Shown one piece after another: positions 20,364 through 28,022 of a stretch of 64,000 nt of DNA; position 1 is the first letter of the stretch; each line of letters starts with the position of its first letter. This stretch comes from Arthrobacter psychrolactophilus (lineage in GTDB: Bacteria; Actinomycetota; Actinomycetes; Actinomycetales; Micrococcaceae): positions 186,001-250,000 of the forward strand of contig NZ_QJVC01000004.1 of the NCBI RefSeq assembly GCF_003219795.1. The letters are read 5' to 3'. The notes beneath the pieces were generated by a model, which did no database searches, was not told the DNA's origin, and worked only from the letters and a program-made list of their open reading frames with translations. The translations under genes and the position numbers were made by a program.

Positions 20364-23153
20364 TTACTTCTTTGCTGCAGCTTTCTTCGCGGGAGCCTTT
20401 GCCGCCGGCTTCTTCGCGGCTGGCTTCTTGGCAGCGGTCTTGGTGGTTCGCTTGACCGGACCACGCTCACGCTTGTCAGCGAGGAGCTCGATGGCGGTCT
20501 CCCGCGTCAGCTGCTCCACTTCGGTTCCACGCGGCACCGTGATGTTCGTGATGCCATCGGTGATGTACGGACCGAAACGGCCTTCTTTGACAACGATGTT
20601 CTTGCCCGAGACCGGGTCCTCGCCGAACTCTGCCAGCGGAGGAACGGCAGCACGCGTGCCACGCTGCTTGGGCTGGGAATAGATCTCCACAGCTGCCTCA
20701 AACGTGATCGTGAAGATCTCCTCTTCCGTGCCGATGGAACGAGAATCAGAGCCCTTCTTCAGGTACGGACCAAATCGTCCGTTCTGAACAGTGATCTCAT
20801 TATCTTCAGCGTCAACGCCCAAAACTCGCGGCAGACTCATGATGGCCAAGGCTTCATCCAAGGTCACCGTGTCAACAGTCATCGACTTGAAGAGCGAGCC
20901 GGTACGCGGCTTGGCCTTCACCGGCTTCTTCGGGGGCTTCGGCTTGCCATTCTTGTAGTACTCGATCGGCTGGTTAGCGATTTCCTCCGCCGTCATCTCG
21001 GGGATGACCTCGGTGACGTACGGCCCATAGCGACCATTCTTAGACACCACGGTGTGACCCGAAACCGGGTCGACGCCGAGAACGCGTTCCTCGGGAGCCG
21101 CCGTGTCCATGAGTTCCTGCGCCTTGGCCGCAGTGAGCTCATCCGGGGCCAGATCCTCGGGCACGTTGGCGCGAGCCGCCTCGATAATCTCACCGGTCTT
21201 GGCGTCCACGGTGGGGACGGTGCTTTCCAGATACGGGCCGAACTTGCCTACACGCAGCACCAAGGTATCGGTGATGGGCATGGAGTTAATTTCCCGGGCG
21301 TCAATCTCGCCAAGGTTGTTTACGATGCTTTGCAGCCCCGCGCCTTCACCTTCACCAAAATAGAAACGCTTGAGCCAGTCGGAACCCTTGTCTTGACCGT
21401 TGGCGATCTTATCCAGGCCAGTCTCCATCCCGGCCGTGAATTCGTAGTCCACGTAGTCGGTGAAGTGCAGTTCCAGCAGGCGCACCACGGAGAAGGCAAT
21501 CCAGCTCGGCACCAGGGCAGAGCCCTGCTTGCGAACATAGCCACGGTCCATGATGGTGGATAGCGTCGACGCGTAGGTCGATGGCCGGCCAATGTCGCGC
21601 TCTTCCATTTCCTTCGTCAAGGAAGCTTCCGTGAAACGCGGCGGCGGTGAGGTCTCGTGACCATTAGCCTGAACTTCCGCTGCGTCCAGCGTGTCCTTTT
21701 CCTTCACGTTGGGAAGACGGCGATCCGAGTCATCCGAAGCGTTCCGGGACTCGTCACGACCTTCCTCGTACGCGGCCATAAAGCCCTTGAAGGTGATGAC
21801 AGTTCCGGATGCCGAGAACTCTGCATCCGTACCGTTGGCCTCGCCGCCAACCGCGGTGGCACCCAACTTGATGGTCGCCGTCGAGCCTTTAGCATCAGCC
21901 ATCTGAGAGGCAACAGTGCGCTTCCAGATCAGCTCGTACAACTTGAATTCATCCCCGCGCAGCGCACTGGCGACCTGGGCGGGGGTGCGGAAGGAGTCAC
22001 CTGCGGGGCGGACGGCCTCGTGGGCTTCCTGCGCGTTGGAGCTCTTGTTCGCGTAAACACGCTTCGAGGCCGGGACAAACTCGGGGCCGTACAGCTCCGA
22101 GGCCTGCTTGCGAGCAGCGTTGACCGCCTCATCGCTGAGCGAGGAGGAGTCGGTACGCATGTACGTGATGTAACCGTTTTCGTACAGACGCTGAGCGGTC
22201 GACATCGTCGATTTGGAGGAGAAGCGCAGCTTGCGGCCGGCCTCCTGTTGGAGGGTCGACGTCGTAAACGGCGGGGCAGGTCGGCGAGTGTAGGGCTTGT
22301 GCTCCACCGAGCGGACGGAGAATTTAACGTCCTGCAAGGAGGAAGCCAGTGCCTTGGCAGCCAACTCGTCCAGGTGAGCGACGTTCTTGCCGGTCAGCTC
22401 GCCCTTGTCGTTGAAGTCGCGGCCAGACGCAACACGCTTGCCATCAACGGCAGCCAATTTAGCGCTGAAGGACTCTTTCGTGTCGGTCGTGCTGAAGACG
22501 CCAGCCAGGTCCCAGTATCCGGCCGAACGGAACGCCATGCGCTCACGTTCGCGCTCGACAACCATGCGGGTGACAACCGACTGCACACGGCCTGCGGAGA
22601 GCTTCGGAGCGACCTTGCGCCACAGCACCGGTGAGAGCTCGTAACCAAACAGGCGGTCAACCACACGGCGGGTTTCCTGCGCGTCGACTAGGTCCGTGTC
22701 CAGCTCGCGCAGGTTCCCTAGGGCACGCTGCAGCGATTCCTTCGTGATTTCCGCAAAGGTCATGCGGTACACGGGCACCTTGGGCTTGAGCACCTCAAGC
22801 AGGTGCCACGCGATGGCCTCGCCCTCGCGATCCCCATCAGTTGCGAGGTAAAGTTCGTCGGCGTCTTTGAGCTGTGCCTTGAGCTCCGCCACCTTCTTCT
22901 TCTTGTCCGAGGAGACCACGTAGTACGGCTTGAAATCATTCTCAAGGTCGACGGCGAACTTGCCGATCGAGGACTTCTTCAGTTCCGCGGGCAGCTCGGA
23001 AGGCTGCGGCAGGTCACGAATGTGCCCAATCGAGGCTTCCACAACGAAACCCTCGCCGAGGTACTTGGCAATGGTCTTGCTCTTGGCAGGGGACTCGACA
23101 ATTACGAGCTTTTTGCCGGTCTTTGGCTTGCTGGCTGCTGCCTTGCTGGGCAC
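20364..23153 (-). CDS. topA: DNA topoisomerase I
   Basis: A 929-residue type IA topoisomerase that relaxes negative supercoils. The Toprim domain starts at KLVIVESPAKSKTIAKYLG and contains the metal-binding ATDGDREGEAIAWH. The active-site tyrosine lies in YITYMRTDS, about residue 330, and GRPSTYASTLSTI follows. The C-terminal part lacks zinc-finger cysteines. It has actinobacterial repeat modules instead (GRFGPYLKKG, GRFGPYITDG) and a Lys/Ala-rich basic tail. The GTG start has TAGGAG five bases upstream. A strong terminator follows. Confidence 0.98.
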   Translation of the reverse strand: MPSKAAASKPKTGKKLVIVESPAKSKTIAKYLGEGFVVEASIGHIRDLPQPSELPAELKKSSIGKFAVDLENDFKPYYVVSSDKKKKVAELKAQLKDADELYLATDGDREGEAIAWHLLEVLKPKVPVYRMTFAEITKESLQRALGNLRELDTDLVDAQETRRVVDRLFGYELSPVLWRKVAPKLSAGRVQSVVTRMVVERERERMAFRSAGYWDLAGVFSTTDTKESFSAKLAAVDGKRVASGRDFNDKGELTGKNVAHLDELAAKALASSLQDVKFSVRSVEHKPYTRRPAPPFTTSTLQQEAGRKLRFSSKSTMSTAQRLYENGYITYMRTDSSSLSDEAVNAARKQASELYGPEFVPASKRVYANKSSNAQEAHEAVRPAGDSFRTPAQVASALRGDEFKLYELIWKRTVASQMADAKGSTATIKLGATAVGGEANGTDAEFSASGTVITFKGFMAAYEEGRDESRNASDDSDRRLPNVKEKDTLDAAEVQANGHETSPPPRFTEASLTKEMEERDIGRPSTYASTLSTIMDRGYVRKQGSALVPSWIAFSVVRLLELHFTDYVDYEFTAGMETGLDKIANGQDKGSDWLKRFYFGEGEGAGLQSIVNNLGEIDAREINSMPITDTLVLRVGKFGPYLESTVPTVDAKTGEIIEAARANVPEDLAPDELTAAKAQELMDTAAPEERVLGVDPVSGHTVVSKNGRYGPYVTEVIPEMTAEEIANQPIEYYKNGKPKPPKKPVKAKPRTGSLFKSMTVDTVTLDEALAIMSLPRVLGVDAEDNEITVQNGRFGPYLKKGSDSRSIGTEEEIFTITFEAAVEIYSQPKQRGTRAAVPPLAEFGEDPVSGKNIVVKEGRFGPYITDGITNITVPRGTEVEQLTRETAIELLADKRERGPVKRTTKTAAKKPAAKKPAAKAPAKKAAAKK

Positions 23154-23290
23154 GGTACTCCTACAGGGAATGAAAGTGGGACGAACGGTGTCCCCAAGAG
23201 CCTAGTTCACCATATTTTTATCGTGAACGCGTATTGCTCGGGAAACTGATTTCATATAACTATGCGCCCACGGTAGTCGCTTTGGGCAAA

Positions 23291-24943
23291 TCACTGGCTA
23301 GCTTCGCCCTCGGATTCACTCTCCTCCGGCGCTGGAATAAGGAAGCCATCCCTGACGAGGTTGCGAACATCACTACTGAGAGAGAGCACAAATTCCTCGT
23401 CGTCACGCTCCAGCAACATGGCCAAGGCGCCGATAATCTGCCCAACGGTAAGGTCGCCGTCGGACGCTGACACGAAGCCCGCCAACTCCGTACTTAACAG
23501 GTTGGTTCGCCGCAGCCCGGCACCTTGACGTAAGAGGATGACACCGGGATGCTCGGCTCCCGGTTTTTGGTGGCGTTCCTCGGTCACGTCGGAGGCTGAA
23601 AGAAGGAATTCCTCAGCAAGATCTGGGCGCTGCTTCAACCACTGAGTTCGCGCTAGGGCATCGGCAAGGTGCGGCCCTACCGGCTGCTCGATGGGGTAGA
23701 GAATTTCCTCAAACCGTGAATCACCGGGATGCTCCCCGGCCGCGGGGCGACGCAACAAAATGTACCCAAATCCAATTCCCACGACCTTGCGGGAGGCAAA
23801 ATCAAGCAGATAGTCCTCATAAGCACTGGTGTACGCGGCGGAATCCCGTCCCTGCGAGGCGTCCTGCAACCAGGTTTCGGCGTACCCACCGGGTGAAACT
23901 TGCTCACGCTGGATGAACCAGGCTTCCGTGCCCGGTGCCAGCCACTGCTCGGGGCGGGTCTGCCATGCAGGCTCGGTGCCGTCACCGTTCTCGCTGATTT
24001 CCCAGTTGCCCAGCATCTGCGCTGTCCCGCCGGGGTTCAAGATACTGGGCAGTTCTCGAACGAGGGTCTCTACGATGGCATCGCCCGCCATACCCCCGTC
24101 GCGGTAGGTGAATTGCTCGCTGCTCTGCTCACCACGGTGGCGCGGGGTGATGACGAATGGCGGGTTGGAGACCACCAGGTCAAAGGATTCGCCGGCAACC
24201 GGTTCGAGCAGGCTGCCTAGGCGCAATGAAATTCGAGCCTTCGCGTTGTCTGCCTCAAAGTCTGCCTCGGACAGTTTTAATTCCGGCGCGTTGAGGGCCA
24301 GATTGAAGCGGGTGAAGGCCAAGGCGCGTTCCGAGATGTCGGTCGCAACAACGTTTTGGGCGTGGTGCAGCAGGTGGAATAGCTGAATTCCGCAGCCGGT
24401 GCCCAGATCGAGGGCCCGGTCGACGTCCCGACGGATTGTGCCCTGAGCCAAGGTCAAGGAGGCCTGACCGATGCCCAGAACGTGGTCCTTGCGCAGGACC
24501 CCGGGGCGCTGATGGGCGCCAAGGTCGCTGGCAACCCACAAGTTGACGTCCTGGCCATCCTCTTCGGCGGCTGGCCAACCATAGGGACGAAGGTCGACGG
24601 CGGCACGCACCATGCCGGGCTCAGGGGCGGCTTCAATCAGTCCCAGATGAGTGAGCGTTTCAAGGCCGACACTGGGTAAGGCCTGCGCTAAGGCTTCTTC
24701 CGGAAGGTGGTCCGCGAGCAGCCACAGCTTGACCACGGCGCCCAGCGCTTCGTGGTTATCGCGCAGCGCCAAGGCTGCTGGCACCATCTGGTCCCGAGCT
24801 AAGGCTTGATTAGCCACGTCACCAAGGAGCTCCGCCACGCCGTCGACCGTGTAATTAACGGCGGCAAGGTCTGCGGCCAAGGTGGCAAGGGTGGTCAGGT
24901 TGTCACTACGCGGGGCGTCAGGAACGGTGGCGAAATCAGTCAT
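23291..24943 (-). CDS. Class I SAM-dependent methyltransferase with flanking actinobacterial domains
   Basis: A 550-residue protein. A helical N-terminal domain of about 150 residues (LLADHLPEEALAQ, LEASD-like VASDLG) precedes a Rossmann methyltransferase domain. That domain has motif I DLGTGCGIQL near residue 180, the acidic loop VVATDISERAL, and the catalytic motif NPPFVITP at residue 260. NPPF/Y enzymes methylate a planar nitrogen, as in PrmC or N6-adenine methyltransferases. The C-terminal 200 residues have no motif I recognise. The target is unknown: release factor, ribosomal protein or nucleic acid are all possible. It diverges from the PheS-like gene at 25129. Confidence 0.8.
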   Translation of the reverse strand: MTDFATVPDAPRSDNLTTLATLAADLAAVNYTVDGVAELLGDVANQALARDQMVPAALALRDNHEALGAVVKLWLLADHLPEEALAQALPSVGLETLTHLGLIEAAPEPGMVRAAVDLRPYGWPAAEEDGQDVNLWVASDLGAHQRPGVLRKDHVLGIGQASLTLAQGTIRRDVDRALDLGTGCGIQLFHLLHHAQNVVATDISERALAFTRFNLALNAPELKLSEADFEADNAKARISLRLGSLLEPVAGESFDLVVSNPPFVITPRHRGEQSSEQFTYRDGGMAGDAIVETLVRELPSILNPGGTAQMLGNWEISENGDGTEPAWQTRPEQWLAPGTEAWFIQREQVSPGGYAETWLQDASQGRDSAAYTSAYEDYLLDFASRKVVGIGFGYILLRRPAAGEHPGDSRFEEILYPIEQPVGPHLADALARTQWLKQRPDLAEEFLLSASDVTEERHQKPGAEHPGVILLRQGAGLRRTNLLSTELAGFVSASDGDLTVGQIIGALAMLLERDDEEFVLSLSSDVRNLVRDGFLIPAPEESESEGEASQ

Positions 24944-25128
24944 TAGAACAGCCTATCGAGTTGTGGCGCTCTCGGCAGGCGTAGGATTGATTTATGCAAA
25001 CAGTTCAGCGATTTACCTGCCCTCGGCCGCCTTTGGCCGCATGGGCTACTTCGCTGACGCGCTGAGTCCATCCGGCAGCGGCTGAGGGGTTCTAAACCCA
25101 TCACCATCCGGATACCGAAGGATTCATC

Positions 25129-26247
25129 ATGCACACCTACCTCTCTCTTTCCGCCCTGCAATCTGCTCTCACCGTCCCTGATCTCAGCGCTCCTGACTCC
25201 GGACATGCAGTCTCCGCCATGCTGGCATCGGTCACGGAGGCTCTTACACAGCTCTGGGCCTTGCCTGTCGTTGAGCATCGCCCCAGCCCACTGGTTTCAG
25301 TCCGCGATAATTACGATCGCCTAGGATTCAGCCCAGACGACGTCACCCGCGACTCCCGATATTCTCGGCACATCAGCCCTACCGTCATGCTGCGCAGCCA
25401 CACATCGGCGGGGATGCCTGCCGTGCTTGATACGCTGCAGCCGGAGCTGCGTAGATATGACACCCTCCATGTACTCCCCGGCCTGGTGTACCGGCGCGAC
25501 GCCGTGGATCGCACCCATGTCGGCACGCCGCATCAAGTGGATTTGTGGCGGCTACGCTCACGAGGACTCTTGGGTGTTCCTGATCTGAATGAAATGCTGG
25601 GCGCCGTCGTGGAGGCAGTTCTGCCCGGTGCTCGCTGGCGGACCACGCCGAGCACGCATCCTTACACAACGGCCGGCGTTCAACTTGATGTGGAGCTTAA
25701 TGGCGAATGGTTGGAGCTTGCCGAGGCCGGGTTAGTGGCGGCCTCGGTCCTGCGTGCCTCAGGTCTTGATCCGCGACGCTGGTATGGACTCGCACTCGGT
25801 ATGGGATTGGACCGGGCGGTGATGCTCCGCAAGGGCATGGATGATATCCGTCTATTGCGGTCCACGGATCCCCGCATTTCCGGCCAACTAAACGATCTGA
25901 ACCCTTACAACCCGGTGTCCACCATGCCACCGATGCGCCGAGATTTATCCCTCGTCTGCGCGGACGACGTCGATGCTGAGGTTTTGGGGGATGCGGCCCG
26001 TTCCGCTTTGGGTCTAGACGCGGACATTCTGGCCGATTTGGCGGTGTTGGAAGTAACACCAGCCTCAGCGCTTCCGGCAGGAGCCGTGCTTCGACTGGGT
26101 TTGCAGCCAGGGCAGGCGAATATTTTGCTGCGCTTAACCTTGCAATCTCTCGAGCGAACGCTCACCTCCACGGAGGCGAATGAACTACGTAATCGCGTCT
26201 ATGTGGCTTTGCATGAGGGGCCCACGATGGAGCTCATTACGGTCTAG
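25129..26247 (+). CDS. Stand-alone PheS-like class II synthetase-fold protein with FDX-ACB-like domain
   Basis: A 372-residue protein resembling single-chain mitochondrial PheRS rather than bacterial PheS/PheT. Residues 55-100 match the PheS entry region (DNYDRLGFSPDDVTRDSRY, then MLRSHTSAGMPA). Motif 2 is seen as LPGLVYRRDAVDRTHVGTPH, and motif 3 as GLALGMGLDRAVMLRKGMDD near residue 225. From about 265 (MRRDLSLVC) to the end is an FDX-ACB-like ferredoxin-fold domain. I see no N-terminal coiled coil. True pheS-pheT genes are not in the window. It may be a synthetase paralogue making an amino-acyl ligation other than Phe-tRNA; I recall such proteins being called PheS-related mystery ligases. 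Function unknown. Confidence 0.8.
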   Translation: MHTYLSLSALQSALTVPDLSAPDSGHAVSAMLASVTEALTQLWALPVVEHRPSPLVSVRDNYDRLGFSPDDVTRDSRYSRHISPTVMLRSHTSAGMPAVLDTLQPELRRYDTLHVLPGLVYRRDAVDRTHVGTPHQVDLWRLRSRGLLGVPDLNEMLGAVVEAVLPGARWRTTPSTHPYTTAGVQLDVELNGEWLELAEAGLVAASVLRASGLDPRRWYGLALGMGLDRAVMLRKGMDDIRLLRSTDPRISGQLNDLNPYNPVSTMPPMRRDLSLVCADDVDAEVLGDAARSALGLDADILADLAVLEVTPASALPAGAVLRLGLQPGQANILLRLTLQSLERTLTSTEANELRNRVYVALHEGPTMELITV

Positions 26248-26266
26248 CACTCGTTAGGGCGCCTTG

Positions 26267-26304
26267 TTCCCAAGCGCAGTCGCGGCTGCGGCTGTGCTTG
26301 GGAG
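26267..26304. terminator. Hairpin between convergent PheS-like gene and trhO
   Basis: TTCCCAAGCGCAG (26267-26279) pairs with 26292-26304 with two imperfect pairs. It lies 20 bases after the PheS-like stop and 12 bases before the trhO stop. No long T-run is present. Confidence 0.6.
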
Positions 26305-26315
26305 GGCAATCGGAA

Positions 26316-27203
26316 TTAGTCCGTGCAACCTTGCGGGCATTGCAGGGTTTCCGGGGCGCTGGCGCACTCTTCACAGTAAAGGTTGAGATTACGGCAGCTG
26401 GGGTTAGAGCAGTTCTCAAACTTGTTGCTGGGCTTGTTGCAGCGGATGCAATGGCCAACTTCTTTTGCTTCGTCGCTGAACTCCATGTGCATGCGCTTAT
26501 CGAAGACGTAGAGTGAACCTTCCCAAAGGCCCTTGTCTTTAAAAGTCTCACCGTAGCGGACGATTCCGCCGTCCATCTGGTAGACCTCTTTGAAGCCGCG
26601 GTTGACCATGAGTGAGCTGAGCACCTCACATCGAATGCCACCGGTGCAGTAGGTGACGACCGGTTTGTCCTTCAGATCATCGTATTTACCGGAATCCAGT
26701 TCCTTGATGAAGTCGTGCGTCGTGTCAACGTCGGGAACGATGGCGTTTTTGAACTTGCCGATCTGTGCCTCGAAGGCGTTGCGTCCGTCGAAGAAAACAA
26801 CTTCTTCCCCGTTAGACTCCTTCGCGGCGACCAGTTCGTGGAGTTCCTCGGGCTTGAGATGCGTACCTCCGCCAACAACGCCGTTCTCATCGACTTTGAG
26901 TTCTCCTGGCGCCCCAAAGCTGACAATCTCGTCACGGGCTTTCACGCTCAAGCGGGGGAAATCGTCGCCCGTACCATCGGACCATTTAATGTCCATGTTC
27001 CTAAAACCGGCATATTCGCGCGTGGTCTTCAGGTACTGCTTGAGGTCCTTGATGTCACCACCAACGGTGGCGTTAATGCCGTCTTTGGAGATGATGATGC
27101 GACCCTTGAGGTTGAGCTTTTCGCATAAGGCGCGCTGCCATAGCTTGATCGCTTCCGGATCGCTCAGAGGGGTAAAGCCGTAAAAGAGCACAATTTTGTT
27201 CAT
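26316..27203 (-). CDS. trhO: tRNA uridine-34 hydroxylase TrhO (rhodanese family)
   Basis: A 295-residue protein of the YceA/TrhO family, which hydroxylates U34 of certain tRNAs using oxygen as a first step of wobble modification. The N-terminal acylphosphatase-like domain has [16 protein letters not shown]. The rhodanese domain carries the catalytic Cys186 in YCTGGIRCE. The C-terminal zinc-ribbon-like part has four to six paired cysteines ([18 protein letters not shown]). I chose the ATG at 27203; an in-frame GTG lies two codons upstream, and neither has a strong ribosome site. Its stop faces the PheS-like gene. Confidence 0.92.
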   Translation of the reverse strand: MNKIVLFYGFTPLSDPEAIKLWQRALCEKLNLKGRIIISKDGINATVGGDIKDLKQYLKTTREYAGFRNMDIKWSDGTGDDFPRLSVKARDEIVSFGAPGELKVDENGVVGGGTHLKPEELHELVAAKESNGEEVVFFDGRNAFEAQIGKFKNAIVPDVDTTHDFIKELDSGKYDDLKDKPVVTYCTGGIRCEVLSSLMVNRGFKEVYQMDGGIVRYGETFKDKGLWEGSLYVFDKRMHMEFSDEAKEVGHCIRCNKPSNKFENCSNPSCRNLNLYCEECASAPETLQCPQGCTD

Positions 27204-27284
27204 CGACACGTCTTAAAGCCTACTTTGCGCCGCCAAATGGACAACTGTTCGTGATGACAAGCACTCCGGGCATAGGCTAGAACC

Positions 27285-27998
27285 ATGATGGATGGTTCCT
27301 CGGAGCTTGCGGTCCACGCAGCAGCATGGTTCACCGGTTGGAGCGCGCTCCGCAGCTATCCCAGTCGCATTGGAGACGGCTATTTTGCAGCCCAACGCCT
27401 AGATCGCAATGGTGACTGGGAGTACTTCAGCTGTACACCCAATTCTGCTGAATTTGCCGCTGTGGCCGAGGTCGTGACTGCGTCCTCTCAGCGGGCCTAC
27501 TCGGTGATTGCGCCAGATATTCACCGCTATGTGGCGTTGGCACATCAACACAGGATGGGCATGGTCTCCACCTCGGAACGACTCATGGTGTGTGCCATGG
27601 AAACTCAGGACAATCAGGAGCCCTTCTTGGGAGACCCCGAGCTATCCGTTGTCGTCAAGAAGATTGGCGGTAGGCACAGTTCCTCAGCATGTAAGGCGAG
27701 ATTTTCGGCGGCGATCATGCACGGCCAAACTGCTGTGGCCAGCGGTAGGGTCGGCATCTATGACGATTACGCCATCTTCGATGGGCTCAAAACCAGTGCC
27801 GCCTATCGCCGACGTGGCTTTGGCATGCTGATGATGAAAACAATCACCGCCAGAGCCCTCGACTACCCCGTTACAACGGGGCTAGTCATGGCTAGCGCTG
27901 CCGGACAAGAGCTGTATTACAAACTCGGGTGGCGTAGCTTGAGCCCCGTCACGGTGCTGGTGCCACGTGAACGACTAGACGAGATGGCCAAGCTGTAA
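27285..27998 (+). CDS. GNAT family N-acetyltransferase
   Basis: A 237-residue protein whose last 100 residues carry a GNAT fold. The acetyl-CoA pyrophosphate loop reads TSAAYRRRGFGMLMM, followed by GLVMASAAGQELYYKLGW, the usual strand-5 to helix-4 segment. The N-terminal 120 residues form a less conserved half that may be a degenerate second GNAT domain. The substrate is unknown. It lies 24 bases before the helicase gene on the same strand and may be co-transcribed with it. Confidence 0.82.
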   Translation: MMDGSSELAVHAAAWFTGWSALRSYPSRIGDGYFAAQRLDRNGDWEYFSCTPNSAEFAAVAEVVTASSQRAYSVIAPDIHRYVALAHQHRMGMVSTSERLMVCAMETQDNQEPFLGDPELSVVVKKIGGRHSSSACKARFSAAIMHGQTAVASGRVGIYDDYAIFDGLKTSAAYRRRGFGMLMMKTITARALDYPVTTGLVMASAAGQELYYKLGWRSLSPVTVLVPRERLDEMAKL

Positions 27999-28022
27999 CT
28001 GTTGCGGTGACACAATGATGAA

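Noticed and set aside
20301-21563. Open frame of 420 codons on the plus strand opposite topA
   Set aside because: Antisense shadow of a certain gene in high-GC DNA; codon use and composition (Arg/Leu/Gly-rich) do not look like a protein, and no ribosome site is seen.
23205-23228. Six-base stem GTTCAC/GTGAAC upstream of topA as a terminator
   Set aside because: Short stem with an AT-rich loop and no T-run after it.
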